From Bacteroidales bacterium (GTDB taxonomy: Bacteria; Bacteroidota; Bacteroidia; Bacteroidales; SM23-62): DNA of 30,438 bases. Where the stretch lies: positions 1 through 30,438 of the forward strand of contig JADHVS010000031.1 in NCBI GenBank assembly GCA_016783865.1, in the 5' to 3' direction. Positions 15,042 through 23,369 of the stretch are shown piece after piece; the first letter of the stretch is position 1; the number at the start of each line of letters is the position of its first letter. The notes below the pieces were generated by a model. The model was not told where the DNA came from. It made no database searches and saw only the letters and a program-made list of their open reading frames with translations. Made by a program: the position numbers and the translations under genes.

Positions 15042-16310
15042 CTAATACCTGTACTTCTTCTTCCATAACGCTTTCAAGCGGGCACGTAGTTCATTTTCCC
15101 TCGGATTATTCTGCGGATCGTAAAACGTTGTCCCGGAAAGCTTCTCAGGTAAAAACTCCAGATCCACAAAGTTCTGATCATAATCGTGGGCATATTTATA
15201 ATCTTTCCCGTAGCCGATATTTTTCATCAGTTGGGTTGGGGCATTCCGGATGTGAAGCGGAACAGGAAGGTCTCCATGCGTTTTGAATGTTTTAGCAGCT
15301 TTCCGGATAGCCAGGTAGGAGGCATTGCTTTTGATGCTGCAGGCCAGGTAGATGGCAGTTTGCGACAGGATCAGGTCGCATTCGGGATAGCCAATCACGT
15401 CGATGGCCTGAAAACAGGAGGTAGCCAGCAACAGGGCATTGGGATTGGCATTCCCGATATCTTCAGACGCCAGGATCACCATCCGCCGGGCAATGAACTT
15501 GGGGTCTTCTCCGGCCTCAACCATGCGGGCAAGCCAGTAAACCGCCGCATTGGGATCACTCCCCCGGATTGATTTGATGAAGGCAGAGATAACGTCGTAA
15601 TGCATCTCGCCCCCTTTGTCGTAGATGGCGAGGTTTTGTTGGATGATCCCCAGGGTAAGTTCATTGGTGATCACCACCTCCGGATCTTTCCTGGAGGCTG
15701 TGGCTGTCACCAACTCCAATGCATTCAGCAGTTTCCGTGCATCTCCACCGGAAATCCGTAACAGGGCCTCCTGCTCTTCAATCCGGATAGTGATCCCCAG
15801 TGATTTTTCGAGGCGCTCTTTGCCCAGGTTCATCAGCCGGATAAGTTCCTCCTCCTCCAGCCCTTTGAGAATATAGATCTGACACCGGGACAGCAGGGGA
15901 GAGATCACCTCGAAAGAGGGATTCTCTGTGGTAGCCCCGATGAATGTCACTACCCCTTTTTCCACCGCACCAAGGAGGGCATCCTGCTGGGATTTACTGA
16001 ACCGGTGGATCTCGTCAATGAACAGGAAGGGACTCTCTCCACTTTTGGTAGCACTGGAAATGATCTCTCGAACATCTTTCACACCCGAACTGACAGCACT
16101 TAGGGTATAAAAAGTCCGGTTTAACTGCTTGGAAATGATATAGGCCAGTGTGGTTTTACCCACTCCCGGAGGTCCCCACAGAATCATTGAGGGGACATTT
16201 CCCGATTCAATTACTTTTCGCAGGATAGCATCTTTCCCAACCAGATGTGCCTGGCCCAGATATTCGTCCAGGTTTGCCGGTCTCAACTGCTCTGCCAAGG
16301 GAATTAACAT
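15042..16310 (-). CDS. rarA: replication-associated recombination protein A (RarA/MgsA), AAA+ ATPase
   Basis: The ATG at 16310 gives 422 residues beginning MLIPLAEQLRPANLDEYLGQ; a GTG five codons earlier is possible but less likely. Walker A is GPPGVGKTT (46-54), Walker B LFIDEIHRF (96-104), and sensor 1 is the GATTENPSF segment. The C-terminal half has SIRGSDPNAAVYWLARM and RNAPTQLMK, typical of the RarA tetramerisation region. RarA acts at stalled replication forks with SSB and RecA. The length is slightly below that of E. coli RarA (447), normal for Bacteroidota. It is a single gene with its own -7 box. Confidence 0.94.
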   Translation of the reverse strand: MLIPLAEQLRPANLDEYLGQAHLVGKDAILRKVIESGNVPSMILWGPPGVGKTTLAYIISKQLNRTFYTLSAVSSGVKDVREIISSATKSGESPFLFIDEIHRFSKSQQDALLGAVEKGVVTFIGATTENPSFEVISPLLSRCQIYILKGLEEEELIRLMNLGKERLEKSLGITIRIEEQEALLRISGGDARKLLNALELVTATASRKDPEVVITNELTLGIIQQNLAIYDKGGEMHYDVISAFIKSIRGSDPNAAVYWLARMVEAGEDPKFIARRMVILASEDIGNANPNALLLATSCFQAIDVIGYPECDLILSQTAIYLACSIKSNASYLAIRKAAKTFKTHGDLPVPLHIRNAPTQLMKNIGYGKDYKYAHDYDQNFVDLEFLPEKLSGTTFYDPQNNPRENELRARLKALWKKKYRY

Positions 16311-16335
16311 ACCAGAGTACTTCACATGTTCGCAT

Positions 16336-16343
16336 CAAAAATA
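16336..16343 (-). promoter_or_regulatory. predicted -7 box of the rarA promoter
   Basis: TATTTTTG on the minus strand fits TAnnTTTG and is 25 bp upstream of the rarA ATG. No TTG is seen at the usual -33 spacing. Confidence 0.45.
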
Positions 16344-16492
16344 CTTATTTTCACTGACTTTCCCGGAAGTTATTATCCAAACAAACACCCGGATCATTGG
16401 CAGATCATTAAAAATTGTTGAAAAAATATATTACTAATAATCAGTAAGTTATATATAAATGTTAAAAAATGTTAAAAATAGTCTCCCGAAAA

Positions 16493-16525
16493 TTTGGAGT
16501 GAATCCCCTCGATAGAGTACTTTTG
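16493..16525 (+). promoter_or_regulatory. predicted promoter of the small lipoprotein gene
   Basis: TTTG (16493-16496) and TACTTTTG (16518-16525) are separated by 21 bases, within the range of Bacteroidota promoters. The leader to the ATG is 26 bp. The rest of the 240-bp divergent spacer back to rarA is AT-rich, and I see nothing else in it. Confidence 0.55.
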
Positions 16526-16551
16526 CTTCGAATTCCAAAAATCAATAACAG

Positions 16552-16776
16552 ATGAAAAAAATTGCAATCGTATTAGTAGTTGGTGCTGTAGCCTTTCTTT
16601 CGGCTTGCGGCCCCACAGCAAAAGAATTGGAAGAAAAACGAATCTCTGACTCCATCCGTGTTGCTGATTCATTAGCAATGGTGCAGGCAGAGCAGCAAAG
16701 AATTGCTGACTCCATCGCACAGGCTCAGGCTGAGGAAGCTCACGCTGACTCTGTAGCCCAGGGTTTTATTAAGTAA
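16552..16776 (+). CDS. small lipoprotein with repeated ADSI/AQAE segments
   Basis: The 74-residue protein has a lipoprotein signal peptide: KK, a hydrophobic core and the lipobox LSAC, with the lipidated cysteine at 19. The mature part is an alanine-rich, charged helix with repeated words (RISDSIRVADSLA, then RIADSIAQAQAE, then HADSVAQ), likely a coiled coil of about 50 residues. It resembles Lpp-like small envelope lipoproteins of Bacteroidota in size and composition, without being a recognisable homologue. It has a clear promoter upstream and a strong terminator downstream, so it is monocistronic and possibly abundant. Confidence 0.75.
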   Translation: MKKIAIVLVVGAVAFLSACGPTAKELEEKRISDSIRVADSLAMVQAEQQRIADSIAQAQAEEAHADSVAQGFIK

Positions 16777-16787
16777 TCCAACCAACT

Positions 16788-16825
16788 AAAAAAAGAGGCT
16801 GTCCGAATGGGCAGCCTCTTTTTTT
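16788..16825. terminator. bidirectional intrinsic terminator
   Basis: The stem AGAGGCTGTCC/GGGCAGCCTCT with a GAAT loop is flanked by seven A on the left and seven T on the right. It can therefore stop transcription both from the lipoprotein gene (plus) and from the type IX cargo gene (minus). Confidence 0.9.
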
Positions 16826-16839
16826 GGAAAGCAGATCTA

Positions 16840-18174
16840 TCAATCGATAAACACCTTCTTCACCACTTCTCCGGTCAGCGCAGAAACCCTTATAAAATAA
16901 ATTCCACTTTTGTAAGATGCTGTGATCACCCGTGTCGCGTTTGTTTGTTCAACAACCTGGCCCAGTTGGTTGTAGATTCTGATATCCTGGACTGGTGATG
17001 GGGAGGTGATGATGAGTTGTCCGTTGTTGTATGAAATCAAAATTCCGCTGTTTGAGGCTTCCGGAACACCTGTTATCACATCCAGTGTGGCTGGCACCTC
17101 CACAACAGGAGTTACCGGATCGTTGCTGGCTATGAGAATATCGGCGGTATACGTGTCATTCGGCAGCCCGGCTGAGTTGAACGTCACATCCAGTTTGATG
17201 GAGTCGTTTGGTGCAACGGTTCCTGAGGTTGGTGTGACCGAAAGCCACATGGGGGCGTCTGTATAGACAATGTCCGTGTTGAAATCCAGGTCAGCATCTC
17301 CAAGGTTATAGATCGTAAGAATCTCCACGTAGGTTTCATCGATCTGCAGTGCTACAATAAACTCCAGAGGGTTCCAGTCAATCTGAGGGGCGGGCGGAGG
17401 AGGCCCCCAGATTTCAAAGGGCATACCCTGCTGAAAGCCGGAACCACCATCCTGTGCCGGATTCCAGTTACCACTGGATGAGGTATATTGAACGGCATTT
17501 CCTGTCTCATACTGTCCGGGAATTGTAATGGGCGGGCCCCAGGGACCGGAACTTCCAGTGCCATCGATTTGCCAGTCTGCCCAATAGGTTCCTTCACTCA
17601 GGGACAGTCCGGTGGTTGTACAGGCATTCCTCATGATCGGACGGTTTGTAGCCATCAGGTCACTACCCCGATAACAGTTTGACCAATAGGTATCGGTCAT
17701 GATGTTTGTGGTCTCATCACCCCAGATAACAGTAGCTCCTGCAGTGCCTGGTTCACCATCCCATATCCGCATGTTAACAGCAGTAATGGTTGAAGTAGTA
17801 GTAGAACCGGTTTGATAAGCAAATACAATGATGGAATCGATGTCCCAACCGCTTGGGGGAACGTCAAAATCATCCGCTAACCGGTTGTTTGCCGAAACCT
17901 GTACCCCGAAACCCAATGTTGTGTTGGGAGGATTCTCAAGCTGACTATAATCAGATCCCCCGGGGCCTCCGCCCGGATGGGTAACAAATGGCCCGTTATC
18001 CCAGAGAATGCCTCTTGAATCTGTTGGTGGGAGAGGGGCCGGTGTCACTCCGGAGGGAAGGAAGGATATCTCCGTTGCTATTTCAGCAGCGGTTGGATTA
18101 ACTTGTGCCGAGGCACTGGACATGATGAATAATGCAACCAGCACCATCATTCCGATGGGTAAAACTCTTTTCAT
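16840..18174 (-). CDS. secreted type IX secretion cargo protein with an Ig-like domain
   Basis: The ATG at 18174 gives 444 residues; two codons earlier is a TTG. Residues 1-24 form a signal peptide ending ASAQ. Residues about 55-260 are a beta-rich region with WDNGPFVTHPGGG and a tail PFEIWGPPPPAP, recalling surface proteins described as lectin-like. Residues about 264-366 look like an Ig-like/choice-of-anchor repeat (WNPLEFIVALQIDE to ASNDPVTPVVEVP). Residues about 373-444 are a C-terminal sorting domain (VQDIRIYNQLGQVVEQ, SGIYFIRV, KKVFID) for export across the outer membrane by the type IX system. No catalytic motif is visible. It is transcribed toward the bidirectional terminator, in tandem with the M28 peptidase gene. 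Confidence 0.82.
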   Translation of the reverse strand: MKRVLPIGMMVLVALFIMSSASAQVNPTAAEIATEISFLPSGVTPAPLPPTDSRGILWDNGPFVTHPGGGPGGSDYSQLENPPNTTLGFGVQVSANNRLADDFDVPPSGWDIDSIIVFAYQTGSTTTSTITAVNMRIWDGEPGTAGATVIWGDETTNIMTDTYWSNCYRGSDLMATNRPIMRNACTTTGLSLSEGTYWADWQIDGTGSSGPWGPPITIPGQYETGNAVQYTSSSGNWNPAQDGGSGFQQGMPFEIWGPPPPAPQIDWNPLEFIVALQIDETYVEILTIYNLGDADLDFNTDIVYTDAPMWLSVTPTSGTVAPNDSIKLDVTFNSAGLPNDTYTADILIASNDPVTPVVEVPATLDVITGVPEASNSGILISYNNGQLIITSPSPVQDIRIYNQLGQVVEQTNATRVITASYKSGIYFIRVSALTGEVVKKVFID

Positions 18175-18410
18175 AAGCAATGTTTTTTTGGTTAATATCT
18201 TACGAATATAAATAAAATATAGGTGTTAAGGCAAAAAATATGGATAAAAAAATACGGGTAACCGTCGAACCCTGCTCATTACACGTTATCCGATGAGATT
18301 TTCAGGATTTGGCTGAATACCATGCCTCATCCTCCGGCTTTTTTAAGCACACATCCATCTCCGGAAGACAGATTGGAGAAATGCGTTTTTAACACATAGT
18401 TAACATCATG

Positions 18411-19967
18411 TCAACGTGAGGAGCTAACGATCAACCGGTGAAATTCCGTCCGATCAGGCAATGCCACTTGAACCATATACACTCCTGAGGGCAATGTTGT
18501 AACATCAACCGATAGTTGTCCATGTACTATTCTTTCAAGTACCTGTTGTCCCAAGCCTGAATAGATAACGATATTGAGTGGCTCCTTCACCATGGCCCGA
18601 AAGGTTACGGTTGAGGTGGCAGGATTCGGGTATAGCCGCAAAGCCATAAAATCTCTTTTCGGATCTTCCATGCCTACCGGATCGTATGGAACAGAAAGGG
18701 AAACAAGAGAGGCCAGATTAGCCTGAATAAAGGTCGAGGCCATCTCCGGACAATTGACACTGGGACCAACCAGGTCCTGGCTGGTATGGATATAAGGGCT
18801 GTAGTTCGGGACATCCTCAAACGGGAAGATGCCCATGTACCCATTGTTGTTGAATGAAGTATGGTCGCTGTCGCCGCCGGAAAGCTGTGCGTCAAATACC
18901 TCGAAGTCAGGAAGATAGATGGCGACTACTCCTTTGTAGAAATTCACCAGTTCGGCTGCTGATGGCGGGGCAATCATATCGGTATGGATTGGGTCGCTCT
19001 GGTGCCTGTACCCGATCATGTCGAAATTAAAATAACCCAGGATATCCATCCCCTGGGTCTGTGCCCGGGAAGCATAGTATTCACTTCCAATCAATCCTTC
19101 CTCTTCAGCTGAGAAGGCGCAAAAGACAATGCTTTTGTCGAATTCATACTGACTCAGGATCCGGGCAAGTTCAAGGACTGCAGCAGTACCCGAAGCGTTA
19201 TCGTCGGCGCCGGGCGCAGTTGGGCCCCATGCGAACGAATCATAATGCGCCCCAACAACGATGTATTCGTCCGGGTTGACTGTCCCGGGTAACGTGGCAA
19301 TGACATTATCGCTGGAGGATCCTCCCCAATAAGGGAAATCCTGCAACTCAACCTCCAGTTCAGGGTACTCCTCAAATTTCGCTTTGATCCAATCCTGAGC
19401 TTCAAACGCCTGGGGCGACTGGCAATACCGTGTGCCATACCCTTCCAGGTGGCGCATGGTAGGCATGAACTCTCCGGTATCAACCAATGCGATCATATCA
19501 TTGATGATTGGAAAGGTATCGATCACATACCTGGAGTTTTCAACAGCTTCTGGTTTCCAGGAGCTTGCCGGGGAGATCTTTACAACACCGCCATGTACCA
19601 GGGATTTTGGTCCCGATTGCGAGATGAAGGGCACCTCCACAATCGCTTTGCCGGCATCTGAGTAAAGCAGATTATACTGACCTGTCAGCTGGTTCAACGC
19701 TTCCCGGGTGTTATCTTCCGGAAACCAAACCAGAAAATAGCGGGCTTCGGAGCTCCATGGATCGTGTTTCAGGGTGAGTGCACCGGCTGGAATCTCATGT
19801 GAGGCCGTGGCAATGATAAAATCAGCACCGGTGTGGTGAATAGAAACCAATCCCGTTGCATACAGCGTTTCGATTTCGTGGGTGTTGGTATAGCTTTGAA
19901 GAATTAATTGCTGGCCGAATCCTGTGACAGAGATAAACAGTCCAAGCAGAAGTGCATATTTTTTCAT
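18411..19967 (-). CDS. secreted M28 family metallopeptidase with type IX sorting domain
   Basis: The 518-residue protein has a signal peptide at about 1-18. Its N-terminal propeptide-like region (20-170) is followed by an M28 catalytic domain (about 185-425). The two-zinc ligands are visible: H241 in VVGAHYDS, D255 in GADDNASG, E289/E290 in SAEEEGL, D316 in FNFDMIGY and H394 in YIHTSQD. Residues about 443-518 (RLYPNPATSTVTF to the end) are a type IX C-terminal sorting domain. It should be an extracellular or surface aminopeptidase. The 236-bp spacer to the next cargo gene holds no gene that I can see. Confidence 0.93.
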   Translation of the reverse strand: MKKYALLLGLFISVTGFGQQLILQSYTNTHEIETLYATGLVSIHHTGADFIIATASHEIPAGALTLKHDPWSSEARYFLVWFPEDNTREALNQLTGQYNLLYSDAGKAIVEVPFISQSGPKSLVHGGVVKISPASSWKPEAVENSRYVIDTFPIINDMIALVDTGEFMPTMRHLEGYGTRYCQSPQAFEAQDWIKAKFEEYPELEVELQDFPYWGGSSSDNVIATLPGTVNPDEYIVVGAHYDSFAWGPTAPGADDNASGTAAVLELARILSQYEFDKSIVFCAFSAEEEGLIGSEYYASRAQTQGMDILGYFNFDMIGYRHQSDPIHTDMIAPPSAAELVNFYKGVVAIYLPDFEVFDAQLSGGDSDHTSFNNNGYMGIFPFEDVPNYSPYIHTSQDLVGPSVNCPEMASTFIQANLASLVSLSVPYDPVGMEDPKRDFMALRLYPNPATSTVTFRAMVKEPLNIVIYSGLGQQVLERIVHGQLSVDVTTLPSGVYMVQVALPDRTEFHRLIVSSSR

Positions 19968-20039
19968 CTGTATTTTTTTTGCAAGGATACTAAAAATATA
20001 GACACGCCTGACACGGGAAGGTTATCTGGGAGGAGGAAA

Positions 20040-20088
20040 GACGTAGGATGTGGGACGTGGGACGTATGACGTATGACGTTGGAGGTAT
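20040..20088. repeat. heptad tandem array, word gacgtat
   Basis: Seven consecutive 7-bp units (gacgtag, gatgtgg, gacgtgg, gacgtat, gacgtat, gacgttg, gaggtat) lie in the 263-bp spacer between the M28 peptidase and cold-shock genes. It is the last full heptad array before the accessory region begins. Confidence 0.85.
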
Positions 20089-20200
20089 CAACATGGAATA
20101 TCCATTATTAACATTCACGGATGGTATAAACGGTGTTTGTATGGATATTTCATAATTTGGTTTTGTTTGAACAAATGTAGGAGACTATGATAATTAAGCG

Positions 20201-20208
20201 TACCTTTG
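20201..20208 (+). promoter_or_regulatory. predicted -7 box of the cold-shock gene
   Basis: TACCTTTG fits TAnnTTTG and lies 22 bp before the ATG. The leader is therefore short, unlike the long regulated leader of E. coli cspA. A TTG at the standard distance is not seen. Confidence 0.5.
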
Positions 20209-20230
20209 TGCCATAATTTAAATTCATATC

Positions 20231-20422
20231 ATGAACAAAGGAACAGTTAAATTTTTTAATGATTCGAGAGGATTCGGATTTATTAAAGACGCAAATTCAC
20301 CAAAAGAGTATTTTGTGCATTCAAATGGACTAAAAGACAGTATCAGGGAGAATGACGAAGTAACGTTTGATTTGGAAGAAGGCAAAAAAGGATTAAATGC
20401 GGTAAATGTTAAACTAGCATAG
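20231..20422 (+). CDS. cold-shock domain protein
   Basis: The 63-residue single cold-shock domain has GTVKFFNDSRGFGFIKD (RNP1 is RGFGFI) and EYFVHSNGL (RNP2), and ends with the usual EGKKGLNAVNVKL. It binds single-stranded RNA or DNA and works as an RNA chaperone in the cytoplasm. It is slightly shorter than E. coli CspA (70 residues) and lacks the common Phe in the strand after RNP2. It is monocistronic, with a -7 box upstream and a strong terminator downstream. Whether it is cold-induced cannot be told from the sequence. Confidence 0.93.
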   Translation: MNKGTVKFFNDSRGFGFIKDANSPKEYFVHSNGLKDSIRENDEVTFDLEEGKKGLNAVNVKLA

Positions 20423-20453
20423 TTATAATATTATAACCATTTAATATTTTTAG

Positions 20454-20479
20454 GTCCCGCCATTGGCGGGACTTTTTTT
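20454..20479 (+). terminator. intrinsic terminator after the cold-shock gene
   Basis: A perfect 8-bp stem, GTCCCGCC/GGCGGGAC, with an ATT loop is followed by seven T. Confidence 0.92.
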
Positions 20480-20517
20480 GTGGTCCTGACTGCCGCTAAT
20501 GTCAATCTGAACGTTGT

Positions 20518-20874
20518 TTACATTGCTATTGTATTCACTTCATATCCACTTTTGATAACAGTCGAAATCATTTTAAACCGCTCATTTGCTTTCACAACAT
20601 TGGAGGTATGGGCAGGTATTATGATGGCCTGTCCCATTTGAAGTATGTTTGATTTTTCATCAATCACCACTTCTGCCTTGCCTTCAATAATTTGAAGGAA
20701 GGTGTCGAAAGGAGAGGCCTTCTCTGCTAAAGCTTCACCTGTGTCAATGGCCACAACACTGATATTTCCAGTTGTTTTTCGGATTATCGTCTTGGTTACC
20801 ACCGAATTAGGAACATACTCAATGATTTCAATAAGGATATGCGTTTTCGATTTTTCAACTTCGATAGTTTGCAT
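20518..20874 (-). CDS. cupin domain protein
   Basis: The 118-residue protein has the single beta-barrel pattern of small cupins: FDTFLQIIEGKAEVVID, then MGQAIIIPAHTSNVVKA. The usual metal-binding histidines are mostly missing; only the His in IPAHTSN remains in the second motif, so metal binding is doubtful. It starts four bases after the stop of the radical SAM gene and is therefore the last gene of that operon. Its substrate is unknown. Similar small cupins occur beside many kinds of enzyme and regulator gene, so the neighbourhood is the only hint of function. Confidence 0.8.
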   Translation of the reverse strand: MQTIEVEKSKTHILIEIIEYVPNSVVTKTIIRKTTGNISVVAIDTGEALAEKASPFDTFLQIIEGKAEVVIDEKSNILQMGQAIIIPAHTSNVVKANERFKMISTVIKSGYEVNTIAM

Positions 20875-20878
20875 GTGT

Positions 20879-22363
20879 TTATTTTTTTAATCCGTAAACC
20901 TTTTGATAATGATAGCCAAAAACGGTATAAGTAATGGCGTCAACAATCGATCCGGGTCGATTGAAAAGGGTCCATATGATTAATTTCCAATATTCGCCTC
21001 TTCCTTTGTTCAGAACGCCTATGACCATAACTGATTTAATGAATGCCATGAGAAGCGGAAAGTCGATTTTTGTCTGCCTGCGATATTGTGAGTTATAATT
21101 TAACAACGACTGTCGTAATCTTTTATAATATGGCTTGGTTTTATAAATATGATGAATTATTTTTTTATACCCATCTAATAGTTCATTGTAGTTCATTTTG
21201 GGGATAAAATTCATGGATAAATCGGTGTTACTTCCGGTGGCTTCTGTTGTTAACCTGTTTTCTGCTTCCAATTGTTCGTACAATTTGGTATTTTTAGGTG
21301 CATTTAATAAGCCAACCATAGCCGAAACAATCCCACTTTGCTGAATAAAGTCAATTTGACGTTGAAAAACAGTCGGGGTATCGCTGTCGAAACCAACGAT
21401 GAATCCTCCTGAGACCTGCAACCCGGCCTTTTGTATTTTTTTGACGCTTGCTAATAGGTCCCGGTTGTTATTCTGTACTTTGTTGCAATAGTGAAGGGAC
21501 TTTTCTTCAGGGGTTTCGATGCCTATAAAAGTAGAGTTAAACCCTGTTTCTACCAACAATGACATCAATTTATCATCATCAGCAAGATTAATGGTTGTTT
21601 CTATATTAAACGTAAATGGATATTTATGCAACTGCATCCATTCTTTCATCGCTGGCAGTAAATTATTTTTTATTTCGCTTTTATTCCCGATAAAATTATC
21701 ATCAACAATAGATACCGGCCCGCGCCATTTGATTTTATGGAACAATACGTCCAGTTCATTAATAATTTGTGCAGTATCCTTCATCCTGACTTGATGCCCT
21801 AATAGTGCAGTTATTTCACAAAAATTGCACGCAAACGGACAACCCCGGGAAACCTGGATATTCATAAAAGCGTAATCTTTTGTGGACAACAAATGGAAAT
21901 CGGGTACCGGACTTTGTGAAATGTCGGCGTATTCACTGGTTTTGTAAATTCTTTGAGGATGCCCTGCACTTAGATCCTGTAAGAAAAGAGGCATGGTAAT
22001 CTCCGCTTCGTTCAAAATAAAATGATCAATCGTGGGATAGTTCCCATATTCTTGTGTGAAAAGTGGGCCACCGGCAACAATTGCTTTATTCAGTTTTTTA
22101 CTTTCAGCAATTACTTTGCTCACTGATTCTTTTTGAATGTACATGGCACTTATAAAAACATAATCGGCCCATTGGATATCGCTTGTTCGAAGTGCTGTTA
22201 TGTTCATATCAACCAGTCTTTTATGCCATGTTGACGGGAGCATTGCCGATACGGTTATTAATCCAAGCGGGGGCACTGCTGCCTTTTTTGATATAAACTT
22301 TAAAGCATGCTTGAAACTCCAAAAGGAATCCGGGCATTCTGGATATATTAATAATATATTCAT
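20879..22363 (-). CDS. B12-binding-domain radical SAM protein (DUF4070-like C-terminus)
   Basis: The ATG at 22363 gives 494 residues; the frame is open further upstream but would overlap the araC gene. The N-terminus (MNILLIYPECPDSFW) and about 130 further residues form a cobalamin-binding Rossmann region. It lacks the classical DxHxxG, as is common in this branch. The radical SAM cluster motif SRGCPFACNFCE has its three cysteines at 175, 179 and 182, followed by GPVSIVDDNFIGN. The C-terminus (YKKIIHHIYKTKPYYKRL) resembles DUF4070. Such enzymes use SAM and a [4Fe-4S] cluster for methylation or C-C chemistry on lipids or other inert substrates. The substrate cannot be assigned. It lies between the regulator and the cupin in one minus-strand operon. 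Confidence 0.85.
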   Translation of the reverse strand: MNILLIYPECPDSFWSFKHALKFISKKAAVPPLGLITVSAMLPSTWHKRLVDMNITALRTSDIQWADYVFISAMYIQKESVSKVIAESKKLNKAIVAGGPLFTQEYGNYPTIDHFILNEAEITMPLFLQDLSAGHPQRIYKTSEYADISQSPVPDFHLLSTKDYAFMNIQVSRGCPFACNFCEITALLGHQVRMKDTAQIINELDVLFHKIKWRGPVSIVDDNFIGNKSEIKNNLLPAMKEWMQLHKYPFTFNIETTINLADDDKLMSLLVETGFNSTFIGIETPEEKSLHYCNKVQNNNRDLLASVKKIQKAGLQVSGGFIVGFDSDTPTVFQRQIDFIQQSGIVSAMVGLLNAPKNTKLYEQLEAENRLTTEATGSNTDLSMNFIPKMNYNELLDGYKKIIHHIYKTKPYYKRLRQSLLNYNSQYRRQTKIDFPLLMAFIKSVMVIGVLNKGRGEYWKLIIWTLFNRPGSIVDAITYTVFGYHYQKVYGLKK

Positions 22364-22451
22364 GAAAAAATCCATTGAATCAAAACGTATGTAAAATTCG
22401 GGAAACAATGCAGGAAATGCGTTACACAATTCCTGGGATATCTTACATAAT

Positions 22452-23012
22452 TCACACTTCTTCAAGAGTGCCACGCCTCTTGTTTTTGAGCTTTTTAAAG
22501 TGCGATGGAGTCAGACCGGTAAATTTTTTAAACTGATTTGACAGATGGGCTACACTGCTATAGCGCATCATATAGGCTATCTCGGTAAAAGAAAGCTCGT
22601 TATATACAATCAGCTCTTTTACTTTTTCAATTTTATGTGTCAGATAAAATTTTTCAATGGTTATCCCTTTAACTTCCGAAAAGAGGTTGGCAAGATAGGT
22701 GTAATCGTGATTGAGGTTTTCGCTCAGGTAATCCGAGAGGTTCACCTTGATTTGTTCTTCTGTATAATGTACCAGTTCAATAATGGCAATTTTTATTTTC
22801 TCAACAAGAATACTTTTTTTACTATCCATCAGAAGCAGTCCTGATTTTCTTAAAGCGATATCCAATTGGTCCAGTTGTTCCGGAAGGATATTCTCAATGA
22901 TTTCTGCCTCTCCAATTTTTACATCAACATAATGGAGGCCAAGTTTTTCCAGTTCGGACTTTACTACCATCTGGCAGCGGATACAAACCATATTTTTGAT
23001 GAATAGTTTCAA
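22452..23012 (-). CDS. AraC-family regulator with an N-terminal CxxC metal-site-like segment
   Basis: The 186-residue protein starts at a TTG (MKLFIKNMVCIRC...). The next ATG, seven codons later, would lose the strand that belongs with the CxxC motif, so I prefer the TTG. Residues 1-70 resemble a small heavy-metal-associated fold with MVCIRCQMVV (C10, C13). Residues about 90-180 are the AraC two-helix-turn-helix domain (SFTEIAYMMRYSSVAHLSNQFKKFTG). Regulators of this shape are known in Bacteroidota, often near metal-resistance genes; that is my recollection. Here it heads an operon with a radical SAM enzyme and a cupin and probably regulates it. No classical sugar-binding domain is present. 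Confidence 0.82.
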   Translation of the reverse strand: MKLFIKNMVCIRCQMVVKSELEKLGLHYVDVKIGEAEIIENILPEQLDQLDIALRKSGLLLMDSKKSILVEKIKIAIIELVHYTEEQIKVNLSDYLSENLNHDYTYLANLFSEVKGITIEKFYLTHKIEKVKELIVYNELSFTEIAYMMRYSSVAHLSNQFKKFTGLTPSHFKKLKNKRRGTLEEV

Positions 23013-23089
23013 GAAATTTAACTAGCTTATTGGATATAAGATCTAATCAAAAGTAAAGATAGTGAAAATTTAAAAAATATGCGCGAATA

Positions 23090-23093
23090 CTAG
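23090..23093. repeat. target-site duplication of the IS1380 element (left copy, CTAG)
   Basis: CTAG borders the left end of the element and is repeated at 24847-24850. Four bases is the duplication length known for the IS1380 family. Confidence 0.75.
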
Positions 23094-23369
23094 CCTGAAT
23101 TATTCATAAACTCAAAATTCGGATAAAAAGCCGTACCATTTCCGGGGCGAAGACAAAAAATTACGCAGGTTGGGATACTTTGAAGATATTGATGCAGGCT
23201 TTTGCCTGGAAAAAGTTTATGGATTCATGTAAAATTCTTCAAAAATCGCCGTTACCAACAGTTTTTTCGGGTTATTAACAATGTTCTTCGCGTCCGCTGT
23301 GCGGTTTGCGGGGTTTATTCTGTAAATCTGATGATTTGGCTGGTGTTTCCAAGGGTTTTCAACAATGCA

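Noticed and set aside
22364..22474. N-terminal extension of the radical SAM protein (37 residues)
   Set aside because: It would overlap the araC gene, is not similar to the usual start of this family, and the ATG at 22363 opens exactly at the expected MNILLIYP strand.
23110..23274. Open stretches in two frames inside the left part of the IS1380 element, one reading LRRLGYFEDIDAGFCLEK
   Set aside because: There is no start codon in a sensible place, the two frames compete, and I recognise no family. Non-coding 3' DNA of the element is the simpler reading.
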